From Pachyseris speciosa (lineage: Eukaryota; Cnidaria; Anthozoa; Scleractinia; Pachyseridae): a stretch of 64,000 nt of DNA. This document shows positions 54,001-59,234 of this stretch, in pieces. The translations under genes were made by a program, and so were the position numbers. Under the pieces are notes generated by a model. That model was not told the DNA's origin, made no database searches, and was given only the letters and a program-made list of their open reading frames with translations. The first letter of the stretch is position 1; the number at the start of each line of letters is the position of its first letter. The stretch is from assembly GCA_016490735.1 (NCBI GenBank), contig JAEMWC010000273.1, forward strand, positions 285,001 through 349,000, written 5' to 3'.

Positions 54001-55792
54001 TCACCCCAAATATCTGAGAGCCTGGAACAGGCTAATCCATTGTGAAAAGTAATGTTCAGATGGCTTGAACATCACGTTAAGAACGATGGGGAAAATTTCC
54101 TGTTCGATTTGCAGAACATATGAACAAGGTAAGGTGTAATATAGAAAGATCCTCGGAAGGAGCTTGGGCTACTGAGATGTGCTGTGGGCTAGTAGCTTTC
54201 TAAAGGTCACTAACCGGGTTGCTAGTGATTCAGCTGAACAGGTGTCTAACACTGCACACTTACCCAACAGACAGAGAATAGTCTACAGAGATGTTACAAA
54301 CAAATATGTGCTCTTTGTAAGGTACAAAGCAAGATACACAGTCATGAAATTTCCATTGATGGACTTGGCCTGGATATAAATAAAATTGAGACTTACCAGA
54401 AAGAGAGTGAAAAGTCCCCCACAAATGTTGTGCTTTCTCGCACAAGAAAAGAACCATCTCCCCGATTAAACTGGTTTAACAGCTTTTCTGAAACTTTTCG
54501 TCCATCTGGAAGTTTGCCATGAAACCACCTTAAATGGAAACATGAAAATCAAAAAGATATGGTCAAAAACCTAACTTAAACAACTCTTTAGAAGTTTCCA
54601 CACATCCTCTTTAGTGTGACAGAGCAATTAGGTTACAGGGAGTATCTTGCAAAGAACTGAAGACTGAGTTAAATAGGTTGTAGAGCATTGCATTCTGGCT
54701 TCTTAAAACCTGACTGTCTAAAAAAAAGTCAAATTCAATGAGAATACTGATTAAGACCAAGTGTGAAATATTTGTCCCTATATGTGCATTCAACAACTCT
54801 GTTGCTAAATAAAGTAGACTATGCAATAAATATACACAGTCTTTGGCAGTAAATGATAACCTAAAGGTTGCTGGGTACACCCAAGTGGAAGTAGGGGTGG
54901 TGGCAACACACCTTGCAAAGTAGTAAACACTAGTATACATGTACTAAGGTGGCAGGGACATAACTTGCAAAGAAGAATGTAGTAAGGGTGGCAGCAACAC
55001 ACCCTGAACTGATGGATGAGCCAATGAGTGTTGACCATGCGACACCTGGCTACATAACTACAAAACAAGGGTTGAGCCAATAAGTGTGGCACATGGCACA
55101 CCTGGCTAGATAACAGCTAAGGTGGGGTAAGGACCCCACCCAGCCTGCTACATGCAAAGTGAAGTAGCAGGTGTGCACCTATGTTTATAGACCAGCTTTA
55201 TTGTGTGGAGTAGGGTGAGGTGGGCAACAAAATAATACTGAAATATAACTGAGAAAGTGAACTATAAGCTCCTTGTAATATGTGCACGAGCAAACAACAG
55301 AGGAGTGTGATAAAATGTGGGTGTGCCAATGGATACGTAACTTTGTATCAACTACAGAATGCAAGTAATGTAAGCCTGTCGTCATAAAGCTGAGGTTATG
55401 CAAGGAATGCAGTTCAAGTGCTAGGCAAAGTACTTTATTCTGTAAAAGGTTTTGCAAGGAGCTTCAGTGAAAGATGACACTGCTGTCCTTTGCATGCAAA
55501 CTAGAAATTGACTGTATTTAGAAGACACCAGATAACTATGTGCACTCAAAGTCGTTAAATCTATATTATGAGACAGTAAAAAAATGGCCATTTAAAAGCA
55601 GAAATGATACTCTGAACACAGGGCTCTGAGTGTATAAAACAGTGAACAAATAAACAATTCATTCACGACCTAAAACAGACACTATTCAACCAAAAAGAAG
55701 CTTTGTGATGTGTCAACAAGAATAAAAGGAGAAATAACACTCCCCAGGAATATAGAAGGTCTGCACTAACCTTTCACCAAAATGAAGCTCAT
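24583..55792 (-). CDS. PLCG: Phospholipase C gamma, 3' part of the gene (21 exons, 5' end outside or unresolved)
   Basis: About 769 codons were assembled from 21 minus-strand exons with uninterrupted phase. Order: linker, nSH2 (exons at 54397 and 52307), cSH2 (50343, 49784, 47035), SH3 (45758, 43407), second half of the split PH (42348, 42119), PLC-Y box (39213 to 35248), C2 (35248 to 26709), coiled-coil tail (24583). PLC-gamma hydrolyses PIP2 to IP3 and diacylglycerol; the SH2-SH2-SH3 insert docks it on activated tyrosine kinases. ELHFGE before nSH2 and the [15 protein letters not shown] tail are PLCG2-like, while other segments (NPLGDL-like [14 protein letters not shown]) are common to both vertebrate paralogues, as expected for a pre-duplication invertebrate gene. 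The EF-hand/PLC-X half is not in the window apart from a candidate microexon at 63911. The 7.8 and 8.1 kb introns are packed with transposons. Confidence 0.93.
24841..26708. other. PLC-gamma last intron
   Basis: 1.87 kb with no recognised element or additional exon. Confidence 0.6.
26709..26797 (-). CDS. PLCG: PLC-gamma exon: end of C2 domain
   Basis: Encodes [20 protein letters not shown] and the following IDIR, the last C2 strands (vertebrate: YR.VPL...S..LELASLL). Phase 1 in, phase 0 out, GT-AG. Confidence 0.92.
26935..27093 (-). CDS. PLCG: PLC-gamma exon: C2 domain core
   Basis: Encodes [16 protein letters not shown] and [20 protein letters not shown], a highly conserved C2 block of PLC-gamma. 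Its 5' intron is the GC-AG one. Confidence 0.94.
27207..27423. mobile_element. Two adjacent TTAA palindromic MITEs (102 bp each)
   Basis: 27207-27308 and 27322-27423 each begin TTAACCCTTTCACTCCCAAG and end with the inverse (GGAGTGAAAGGGTTAA). They differ at only a few positions and are separated by 13 bp. TTAA at each end fits a piggyBac/TTAA-specific origin. Confidence 0.8.
27975..28300 (+). repeat. Dispersed repeat, copy 2 of the 17.45 kb family
   Basis: Matches 17450-17720 (GGCTACAATCAGCCTAAACT, AGTCTGTCTTTCTTACATC). Here the A-rich tract runs into a different tRNA-like SINE than in copy 1. Confidence 0.65.
28305..28570 (+). repeat. tRNA-derived SINE with (ATT)n tail
   Basis: A pol III A-box-like TGGCGCAGTGGTGAGAGC and B-box GGTTCGATTCC form a tRNA-like head. 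A body follows with GTTTTTCTCCGGGTTCTCCG and a 3' end GCGCTATATAAGTTC before ATTATTATT. This head-body-tail layout is typical of cnidarian tRNA-SINEs. Confidence 0.75.
28600..29180 (+). repeat. Dispersed repeat, copy of the 17.8-18.4 kb region
   Basis: Collinear with 17815-18400: AAACTAAGCACACTTGTTTT, AACGATGT.GGATTTTTT, CTGTCAAAGTCTCAGGGGTG, then CTTTCTTCTCGCTGTTGAA. The two loci are long-range copies of the same composite. Confidence 0.65.
29255..29335 (-). repeat. tRNA-like SINE head (GTA anticodon-like loop)
   Basis: The minus strand reads GGCCTAGTGGCCATCG, then a five-bp stem TCTGC/GCAGA around loop TTGTAAT, then GGTTCGAGTCC. The A/B boxes and anticodon arm fold as a tRNA, but there is no matching acceptor stem, and an A-rich tract on the plus strand adjoins it, so this is a SINE relic rather than a tRNA gene. 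Confidence 0.5.
29373..29455 (+). repeat. Dispersed repeat GCGCTTGCGCAG family, copy 3
   Basis: GCGCTTGGGCAGAAATGCTGG then GAAGTGAGC and a CGACGACGACG tract, matching 18773 and 32648. Confidence 0.6.
30115..31275 (-). repeat. tRNA-derived SINE, copy C, split by a 1 kb MITE
   Basis: The 3' part of the SINE (30115-30178, GATCATCGCAGTGATGACC) and the tRNA-like head (31168-31275, ending at GAGCTAACAAGCC) are on the minus strand and are separated by the TTAA element at 30179-31167. Confidence 0.75.
30179..31167. mobile_element. TTAA-flanked 0.99 kb non-autonomous element inserted in SINE copy C
   Basis: TTAACCCATTGGCACC at the left and, inverted from the right, TTAACCCATTGACTACCGG. TTAA is present at both ends and the SINE rejoins across it. 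The left end has a GCCGGCCAAAACCGGC hairpin. No transposase is seen. Confidence 0.72.
31328..31615 (-). repeat. Two truncated copies of the tRNA-derived SINE
   Basis: 31328-31480 and 31500-31612 each repeat GATCATCGCAGTTA / GATCATCACAGTTA and the head, the second ending at GAGCTAACAAG. They lie head to tail with copy C. Confidence 0.6.
31616..32640. other. PLC-gamma intron segment without recognised features
   Basis: About 1 kb. TTGTAAACAAAAC occurs twice (32290 and 32535). No gene or named element. Confidence 0.35.
32648..32715 (+). repeat. Dispersed repeat GCGCTTGCGCAG family, copy 4
   Basis: GCACTTGCGCAGAAACGCAGG then AAGTGAGC and an A-rich tract, leading into SINE-like sequence at 32755. 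Confidence 0.6.
32755..33115 (+). repeat. tRNA-derived SINE, copy F
   Basis: The tRNA-like head 32991-33062 (72 nt, GGCTTGTTAGCTCAGTGGGT ... GGTTCGACTCTCG) is well preserved. The family tail CTGAATTTTTTCAGGCTTT follows. A partial inverted fragment (AAGCCAACTGGGAGTTGGTC) precedes it. Confidence 0.75.
33449..33667. mobile_element. TTAA MITE (219 bp)
   Basis: TTAAAGGAGCATGGTCACGA at the left, and the inverse of TTAAAGGAGCATGGCCATGA at the right, with TTAA at both ends; the arms continue into TATTTT. The arms resemble those of the MITE at 16984. Confidence 0.78.
33668..34236. other. PLC-gamma intron segment without recognised features
   Basis: Contains a short internal duplication: TGGAAAGCTA, AAT and a GTAGTTT tract occur at 33789 and 34008. 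Otherwise nothing named. Confidence 0.35.
34239..34475 (-). pseudogene. RecQ-like helicase fragment (N-terminal Walker A region)
   Basis: A 78-codon ORF from ATG 34475. [20 protein letters not shown] is followed by [20 protein letters not shown], which matches the Q-motif/Walker A start of RecQ-type helicases (..EQ..A...LL.GRDV....TGFGKS..F). The frame then degenerates and no DEAH or helicase C part follows. It lies in the sense orientation within a PLC-gamma intron but is not part of that protein. Probably a truncated copy of a multicopy, possibly transposon-associated helicase. Confidence 0.65.
34893..34898 (-). promoter_or_regulatory. Non-canonical GC splice donor of PLC-gamma
   Basis: The exon end AAGG is followed by GCAAGT. 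Only this position keeps the frame into DNGLNPVW (acceptor TTTTAG at 27094-27099). A GT two codons on would give a stop. GCAAGT is the consensus for GC-AG introns. Confidence 0.85.
34899..35013 (-). CDS. PLCG: PLC-gamma exon: C2 domain start
   Basis: Encodes [20 protein letters not shown] and then [13 protein letters not shown], matching LGARHLPK.GR.I.CPFVE of vertebrate PLC-gamma. Confidence 0.94.
35248..35356 (-). CDS. PLCG: PLC-gamma exon: end of Y box and linker to C2
   Basis: Encodes [20 protein letters not shown] and [16 protein letters not shown] is the signature end of the PLC catalytic barrel. Confidence 0.94.
35713..35911. mobile_element. MITE with perfect 19-bp TIRs (199 bp)
   Basis: TTTAGTATAAATCTACTAG at 35713-35731 is perfectly inverted at 35893-35911. 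Non-coding, inside a PLC-gamma intron. Confidence 0.75.
36249..36294 (-). CDS. PLCG: PLC-gamma short exon in the Y box
   Basis: 46 nt encoding [14 protein letters not shown] (vertebrate PMQMNQALF...GR), between CAG and GTATTG splice sites. Phases match both neighbours. Confidence 0.9.
36879..36997 (-). CDS. PLCG: PLC-gamma exon: Y-box core
   Basis: Encodes [20 protein letters not shown] then [16 protein letters not shown], the most conserved part of the catalytic Y half. Its 5' intron is the AT-AC one, and the exon begins with AAAAAAG after CAC. Confidence 0.94.
37500..37965 (+). repeat. Direct tandem duplication inside the AT-AC intron
   Basis: 37500-37690 and 37795-37965 share GAAGCTAGAT, TTTTAATACAGTACAG, TCTG.GTGAAAAGGTTTGCCAA and CGAACGCTG..ACAGTTCTA. 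Repeat spacing is about 298 bp. Confidence 0.65.
38155..38262 (-). repeat. Inverted partial copy of the 17.45 kb repeat
   Basis: The minus strand reads GGCTACAATTAACCTAAACTC ... GACAGACTTCTCTCC reversed. It corresponds to 17450-17560 and 27975-28080. Confidence 0.6.
38554..38644 (-). CDS. PLCG: PLC-gamma exon: start of the catalytic Y region
   Basis: Encodes [20 protein letters not shown] then [16 protein letters not shown] is shared with vertebrate PLC-gamma. It ends at the AT-AC donor. Confidence 0.93.
38867..39042. mobile_element. Foldback MITE (about 175 bp)
   Basis: Two imperfect inverted arms of about 75 bp (CTTCCACATTTCCCATAACA on the left; inverted CTTCCACATCTCCCATAATA on the right) around a short loop at 38946-38960. 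Confidence 0.72.
39213..39357 (-). CDS. PLCG: PLC-gamma exon: end of split PH and start of Y box
   Basis: Encodes [20 protein letters not shown] and [16 protein letters not shown] (vertebrate LELSELVVYCRPVPFDEE). Confidence 0.94.
39480..39555. repeat. Simple repeats: poly-G run and (AAT)n
   Basis: A G-run of about 14 interrupted by single A residues (39483-39502), then (ATA)n/(AAT)n at 39518-39552. Confidence 0.8.
39573..40215 (-). mobile_element. Truncated Penelope-like element with inverted terminal copies
   Basis: A 3' fragment encoding a GIY-YIG domain, bracketed by inverted arms: 39573-39670 and 40125-40215 share AAAAACATA.TTAAGAAAGTT and TTTGAAAAAC in opposite orientation. Inverted LTR-like ends are known for Penelope-like elements. 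The RT is absent. Confidence 0.7.
39667..40095 (-). pseudogene. Penelope-like element C-terminal GIY-YIG endonuclease fragment
   Basis: About 140 codons. [20 protein letters not shown] is the usual linker, then [20 protein letters not shown] and [11 protein letters not shown], the GIY-YIG pattern with the CxxC zinc-binding pair and the conserved Arg. A stop occurs soon after the domain start and the remainder is missing. Confidence 0.75.
40216..41300. other. PLC-gamma intron segment with (AAT)n and no recognised gene
   Basis: A short (AAT)n at 40215-40228. The ORFs lack motifs. The phrase CTGATTGG recurs at 40780 and 40868, suggesting old MITE sequence, but ends were not found. Confidence 0.35.
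41300..41796 (+). mobile_element. 3' end of a CR1/L2-type LINE
   Basis: The plus strand from about 41306 encodes the C-terminus of ORF2: [20 protein letters not shown], then [20 protein letters not shown] and a stop after LDLPGLI at about 41539. A 3' UTR follows, ending in AATAAACTTGACTTGAACTT, a short tandem tail. 5'-truncated, as is common for LINE copies. Confidence 0.75.
41914..42047. mobile_element. Foldback MITE (134 bp)
   Basis: Imperfect inverted arms: GTAATCACATGATTTTTCTC and GGAATAAATAAGCAC on the left, GTGCTTATTTATTCC and ATCATGTGATTAC on the right. It ends 70 bp from a PLC-gamma exon. Confidence 0.72.
42119..42213 (-). CDS. PLCG: PLC-gamma exon: split PH second half
   Basis: Encodes [20 protein letters not shown] then [12 protein letters not shown], matching the NRLFVFSI.. 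and SLDVAADS strands of vertebrate PLC-gamma split PH. Confidence 0.88.
42348..42414 (-). CDS. PLCG: PLC-gamma exon: split PH start (second half)
   Basis: Encodes [20 protein letters not shown], equivalent to NPLGDLLRGVLDVPAC in vertebrate PLCG1. Acceptor TAG, donor GTATGT. Confidence 0.9.
43407..43539 (-). CDS. PLCG: PLC-gamma exon: end of SH3 and following linker
   Basis: Encodes [20 protein letters not shown] (SH3 G.W..GDYG...FP.NYVE), then an acidic linker [15 protein letters not shown]. Confidence 0.94.
43597..45169 (+). pseudogene. Penelope-like RT plus GIY-YIG endonuclease, frameshifted
   Basis: RT blocks in order: [33 protein letters not shown], then (shifted near 43980) [30 protein letters not shown] with an intact YVDD at about 44115-44126, and [21 protein letters not shown] stop follows at 44648. 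The endonuclease then begins with [20 protein letters not shown]; the usual GIY-YIG pattern is partly eroded (CIGE for YIGx). It is truncated at the 5' end, so it cannot be autonomous. Confidence 0.82.
45161..45205 (+). ncRNA. Hammerhead-ribozyme-like motif in the Penelope 3' end
   Basis: ATCGC, CTGATGA (45166-45172), helix II GACC/GGTC, GAAA (45193-45196), GTC, GTGAT. ATCGC pairs with GTGAT through one G-U. Compared with the 7.6 kb copy, stem III has decayed (ATGT for ACGT) while helix II is stronger. Same element family and same position relative to the 3' end. Confidence 0.5.
45758..45861 (-). CDS. PLCG: PLC-gamma exon: SH3 domain start
   Basis: Encodes [20 protein letters not shown] and [18 protein letters not shown] is the SH3 ALYDY motif. 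Confidence 0.95.
45970..46038 (-). CDS. PLCG: PLC-gamma exon: cSH2-SH3 linker
   Basis: Encodes [20 protein letters not shown]. It holds two Tyr residues in the region where vertebrate PLCG1 has its regulatory Y783/Y775; whether they are equivalent is inference. Confidence 0.88.
46713..46733 (-). CDS. PLCG: PLC-gamma microexon (21 nt)
   Basis: Encodes VLSKVGQ between PINEE and SPEEEAIY (vertebrate ALEKIGT). Phase 0 both sides, AAG acceptor and GTAAGT donor. Confidence 0.82.
47035..47191 (-). CDS. PLCG: PLC-gamma exon: second half of cSH2
   Basis: Encodes [20 protein letters not shown] and [20 protein letters not shown], then LKYPINEE, a near-identical match to the family. Confidence 0.96.
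47266..47363. repeat. Two abutting perfect palindromes
   Basis: A 32-bp arm starting GTTGGAGGTGTAATGGAAGT (47266-47297) is repeated in perfect inversion at 47299-47330 with a 1-nt spacer. A second palindrome with perfect 19-bp arms (47326-47344 and 47345-47363, CCAACAACAAAACAAAATT) follows with no spacer and overlaps it by 5 bp. Confidence 0.9.
47961..49332 (-). mobile_element. pogo-like DNA transposon relic (1.37 kb)
   Basis: Inverted ends TATTACCATATTTATTCACT (left) and TATTACCGTATTTATTCACT (from the right), both leading to TTATAAGGCGCACC-type sequence. GGTGCGTCTTATAAC repeats lie inside each end. A transposase N-terminus fragment lies on the minus strand. Confidence 0.72.
48600..48895 (-). 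pseudogene. pogo-like transposase HTH fragment
   Basis: The minus-strand frame from about 48895 reads [20 protein letters not shown] then [20 protein letters not shown]. This is the helix-turn-helix pattern (SYDLxFKLxVVxxAxxxxNRxxAxxxxVxExxVRxWR) common to pogo-type transposases and BrkDBD-like domains. It frays after [13 protein letters not shown] and the DDE core is missing. Confidence 0.6.
49340..49530. repeat. AT-rich palindromic MITE-like sequence
   Basis: Inverted segments GGTAATTGAACT ... AGTTCAATTACCATT and TGATTTCAAA ... TTTGAAATCA enclose TTTGAAATCAAACGA-type sequence. Related to the 50.5 and 51.1 kb repeats. Confidence 0.55.
49784..49960 (-). CDS. PLCG: PLC-gamma exon: first half of cSH2 with an inserted loop
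   Basis: Encodes [20 protein letters not shown] then [12 protein letters not shown] and SSYAISFR. The phosphotyrosine-binding Arg is present (YLVRR). A Gln/Asp-rich stretch of roughly 17 residues ([18 protein letters not shown]) is added before SYAISFR relative to vertebrate PLCG1. Confidence 0.95.
50343..50365 (-). CDS. PLCG: PLC-gamma microexon (23 nt) linking the SH2 domains
   Basis: Encodes PNAHLDQ plus two bases (then C-WYHNN). Vertebrate counterpart: TNAHESKEWYH, the same length. Confidence 0.85.
50495..51270. repeat. Two copies of an inverted-repeat MITE with (AAT)n
   Basis: 50495-50675 and 51090-51270 are copies (AATAGGACTGAGT, GTACAATTCAGGGAGTAAT, GAATTGTAC, AATTACCAATTAAT..TGTGTCAATAACAAAATGC). 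Each has inverted CAATTCAGGGAGTAAT / ATTAC.CCTGAATTG arms. (AAT)n at 51064-51099 separates them from unique sequence. Confidence 0.7.
51600..51805. repeat. Palindromic MITE-like sequence and (AAT)n
   Basis: CTGTCCGATTTGGCC ... CAAATCGGACAG and GATTACAAGTGCTTGTAATC form nested palindromes at 51645-51700. It ends at TTTTGTTATTGACACAA, a terminus shared with the 50.5/51.1 kb family, and (AAT)n. Confidence 0.6.
52307..52484 (-). CDS. PLCG: PLC-gamma exon: second half of nSH2
   Basis: Encodes [20 protein letters not shown] and [20 protein letters not shown], then [11 protein letters not shown]; matches vertebrate VQHCRI...FDSLYDLI..Y. Confidence 0.95.
53111..54035. mobile_element. Non-autonomous TIR element (about 0.93 kb)
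   Basis: TTAGCCTGTTCCAGGCTCTC at 53111 is repeated inverted at 54016-54035, and the arms continue into A/GATATTTGG.GTGAGCA (about 38 bp, two or three mismatches). Internal ORFs (for example 53448-53789 minus) carry no known domain. Confidence 0.75.
54397..54528 (-). CDS. PLCG: PLC-gamma exon: first half of nSH2
   Basis: Encodes [20 protein letters not shown] then [20 protein letters not shown]. It contains the canonical FLVRES phosphotyrosine pocket. Confidence 0.96.
54529..55770. other. PLC-gamma intron with a short internal duplication
   Basis: GAGCCAATGAGTG...CACCTGGCTACATAAC (55017-55061) is repeated as GAGCCAATAAGTG...CACCTGGCTAGATAAC (55073-55117). No other feature named. Confidence 0.45.
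55771..55792 (-). CDS. PLCG: PLC-gamma microexon (22 nt) before nSH2
   Basis: Encodes ELHFGE with split codons at both ends (AAG acceptor, GTTAGT donor). TELHFGEKWFH precedes nSH2 in vertebrate PLCG2. Phase joins exactly to the nSH2 exon. Confidence 0.85.
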
Positions 55793-56249
55793 CTTTAGAT
55801 GACTGCAACAAAAATGCAAATTAATAACTGTACAAGACCCATATTAAGCAGGTACAGATACTCAATTCACATTGAGGTAAAGGCATGGCCTGACAGCTGT
55901 CCAGAAATCCCATGGACATGTCTGGAAAAATACTGTAGTCTTGAAAAATTAACAAAGGAGAATTCATTCCCGGTCTTATGTTGGGAGAAATGAAATGGGC
56001 TTTGTCTTTTTCTCTGTTTCAACATCAGATTAGCCCTCCTGGAAAGTCAACAAATTGTTTTCTTTATTTAGGCTGGGGTACTTGTGGCCTTAGACTTGCA
56101 TATTCACGAGGGAGTCTTGCAAGGACAGACTTAATGAATGTAAAGTGTCACAGTTGTGAAATGTGTTTGCTGAGTATTCCTTGATGGAAGTTGTACAATG
56201 TATTAATCGACAGTCAAGGGATAATTGTGTCAACAATTTTCTTACTGTG

Positions 56250-56340
56250 ATCATGAATATATGAAAATTGTATATTTGAACTGTGGATTAAAGAATATGT
56301 GAATGATCATCGCACATATGAACATTACTTATAACTAGCA
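56250..56340 (-). repeat. Fragment of the tRNA-derived SINE (3' part)
   Basis: TTGAACTGTGGATTAAAGAA and GAATGATCATCGCA match the 3' region of the other copies. No tRNA-like head. Confidence 0.6.
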
Positions 56341-56478
56341 GTTTCCATTAGAGAGTGAAGTGCTGCGAGTAAAGCATATGCAGGTGAACGGTGGTAGAAG
56401 GCGATGTTGTGAACTGCATGACTGTACCTTTTTTAGATGGTAAACAGATGAGCGACTTGATTGACTTTTTATTGTCTT

Positions 56479-56524
56479 CACTCATTCATTCATTCATTCA
56501 TTCAATCATTCATTCATTCATTGT
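56479..56524. repeat. (ATTC)n microsatellite
   Basis: About eleven ATTC units with one interruption (AATC). Confidence 0.9.
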
Positions 56525-57133
56525 TGCTTTGTATTGTTCGTGTAAATGTCCATAAACTGTTTTTACGAACAAGTACAAAATGTATTGAGAAAGGATTGTT
56601 CTGTTACCCTGATATTGAAAAGTATAATATTATGTTTACAATCCCAGGCTTGTTGCGTTACTCTACTACTGAAAAGTATAAGGTTTCTATAGCGAGTTCA
56701 TATGTTTACAATTTCAGTAAATGACCTATCAACCGACAGCCTTGAGGTAAAGTTTTTTATTTATTTTAGTCTAAGTTCTTCACTATGGTGAGGAACTTTC
56801 AGGTTAATACGAGTTTCATTCAAGGTTTCAGTTTTAAGAAGAAATGAGTCCACCAGGGAAAGTCCCGTGATCTGCGTTCCTTTCAATCTGCATGCAACAA
56901 CAACAAGGTCAACAAGGTCTTTTGAGTCATGCAAATTTACTGTACAATATCGATTGTAGTGATTCATTTATGGTTAGAAATTATCAATTTTTTAAAAGCA
57001 AATAGCGTTCAATTTTTGCTTCGTGGGAGTCCTTCTATGTGTAAACATTTTATCAGCGCCTGATTCAAATTCCCTGATCAAACTGTGACTCTTACATTGT
57101 CACAAAAACACTAAAGAACTGCAGCATTAATAA

Positions 57134-57439
57134 TGCACATGTCATCGGCTTCCCCGTGGGGTCAACCCCCGGGACAACCAGGGAGATATGTGGGGGAATA
57201 CCGAGAGTAGGGGAAAATCTTTACATTGTTTTACGATTAATGATTAGGGGGTGGGGGAATTCACAAGTTTGAAAAGGATGTCACGGGGATTTTCAGCTGA
57301 GAAACACCTCACGCAGGGGACTTTGTCTTGAGAGATTCCCCGACCCCCCGGGGAAATTCCCCAAGTTTGCTTGACTGATTTTACAATCCCCCTGGTTAGC
57401 CCGGGGGTCGACCCCACAGGGAAGCCGATGACATGTGCA
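57134..57439. mobile_element. PIF/Harbinger-like MITE with 3-bp TAA target duplication
   Basis: Inverted ends TGCACATGTCATCGGCTTCC (57134 onward; inverse to 57439) extend to about 40 bp with few mismatches. TAA flanks both sides (57131-57133, 57440-57442). The duplicate locus at about 57706 reads CATCAATAAATTAAATACA, i.e. the empty site with a single TAA. A 3-bp TWA duplication is characteristic of PIF/Harbinger. Confidence 0.8.
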
Positions 57440-58235
57440 TAAATTAAATACAACCAAGTGAATTACCAATAAAATATTGAATTTACTTTACCGTGGACTT
57501 CAAGGAATTGGTTGAAATATTCCGATAAACCTATCGACGTTATCGCCTGCCGATCCAATCCTGTCATCTTAACTTTCTGTTCGGATAGCGTTCAATGTTC
57601 GCTTCGTGGGAGCCCTTCTATGCGTTAACATTTTATCAGCGCCTGATTCCCTGATCAAACCGTGACTCTTACATTGTCACAAAAACACTAAAGAACTGCG
57701 GCATCAATAAATTAAATACAACCAAGTGAATTTCCAATTAATGTCGCAGTTCCGATATTGTATGTTAACTGAGCGAAAACAACACAACACGACATGTTGG
57801 CGTTAAGGAGGGACACCGCTCTGCTATCAGCGTGACGTTCGACTTCCCCGCGTGACAATAGCGCGACTAAAGCCCAACCTATCTCCCCAGCGGAATTTTC
57901 CGCGCTGGATCGGACCGGTAGGACCAAAATTCACGCGACCTAAAAGCCTAACTCTCCACGGCACTACAAGCTGAAACCTCCGGCCAGCATCGTGCAACTT
58001 AATGGAACGAGTGTAGGCACATCATAAATAGCTCAAACCAATACATATAAACAGCACACGACAAGTGCAGATTTGGAAAATAATATTGGCCAAAAGAGAG
58101 CTAACATTAGTGCATTGAAATAGAATGCAGAGCTTGGGGAAGTCGCTACGAGACTTAACCGCCACTGATACGTGCGGAGCATGTATCCCCCAAGCGAAAG
58201 AAAATTTATTTATTTATTTTTGGTTGGAACACTAC

Positions 58236-59234
58236 TCAAGAGGTAACATTCGCCATGCGTGGGGCGGCCGATAAAAGAACAGTTTCCGGCGTATGTATAT
58301 ATAATTGATAGCAGTCAGAAGACCACCGTCCTAGGACTTTAATCAACCAGTCCGGCAGGCCGGCAGCGGCCGCTGTAGAAGCGGCGCCGTTGCGAAAACT
58401 ATGCCCCTTAAGTGAATCGTGGGGTAAACCCGCCCGGCGAGCGGCATCCCTAAGAAGGGAGACCACCGATTTCCGAGTAAGCAAGTGGCCGGATTGGAAG
58501 GAGAAAAGCGGGCCCAGAGGACGCGCAAGTAAAAAGTATCGGCGCATAGCCTGAACGGCGCAAAGCGGCGAAGGGGAGCGAGCAATTACGAACGTGTGAC
58601 CGCGGCGAAATGCGTCTGTTTTGGATGACTTAAGTAAAATTGACATCTGCTGCGGGCAAGCCAGACTGGGTTCAAAAGATACGCAATCGGCCGATAAGTC
58701 AAAGTTGGGACGGTATGTTCTGATACCTTGATATGTGAACTCACGACAACGAAGGAAGGCGAAAAAGGCGAGAGTGAAGGCTGCCCAAATCATGCGAAAA
58801 TCCTGTACACTCAACCACTGTCTTAAAACAGGTCTTATGGACAATAAAACCCCTGGGGTAACTGGTTGACGAAGGATACGGGTCTGGCCCTGATGGCGTG
58901 ATATGCCCCGAAGCACCTTCTTCAAAAGCAATTTGCCAACAAGTGGGTCGCCATACCCACAAGTGATGTGGAGATTACGTACGGCGGATAAGTAAAGCTT
59001 AATGGTGCTATGTTTTACCTTACGCGCCAAGTGGGTCGCAAAATAGATAAGGGTACCTTCCGAGGCGGGAAAAAGATCCCCGTTGCTAGAGAATAGTCTA
59101 TTCATTAGGCAGAACTGAAGAAAGCGTTTCTCCCCAGAGGTGTAGGTGCGGTTAGTTGACCATGCCAATCCCCGGTTCGCATAATGGAGGACCTCGTCTT
59201 TTAAAGGGTCATTAGCGAAGGCGGGATGGAACAA
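58236..59234 (-). CDS. DIRS-like tyrosine recombinase
   Basis: About 330 open codons, with no ATG at the very start, overlapping the end of the RNase H frame, as usual in these elements. Catalytic pattern intact: Arg in AFLRCREFTYQG (residue ~165), Lys in LLKSSKTDAF (~203), HxxR in GHSFRNGAAS (~282), LGRWSSDCYQLYI with the nucleophile Tyr (~310). The N-terminal SAM-like core is readable (YFATHLARKVKHSTIKLYLS). It would integrate a circular cDNA by site-specific-type recombination. No stops interrupt it. Confidence 0.85.
   Translation of the reverse strand: MFHPAFANDPLKDEVLHYANRGLAWSTNRTYTSGEKRFLQFCLMNRLFSSNGDLFPASEGTLIYFATHLARKVKHSTIKLYLSAVRNLHITCGYGDPLVGKLLLKKVLRGISRHQGQTRILRQPVTPGVLLSIRPVLRQWLSVQDFRMIWAAFTLAFFAFLRCREFTYQGIRTYRPNFDLSADCVSFEPSLACPQQMSILLKSSKTDAFRRGHTFVIARSPSPLCAVQAMRRYFLLARPLGPLFSFQSGHLLTRKSVVSLLRDAARRAGLPHDSLKGHSFRNGAASTAAAAGLPDWLIKVLGRWSSDCYQLYIHTPETVLLSAAPRMANVTS

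Noticed and set aside
56761..56967. 68-codon minus-strand ORF as an upstream PLC-gamma exon
   Set aside because: It does not resemble the PLC-X/EF-hand region and no splice sites with the required phase flank it.
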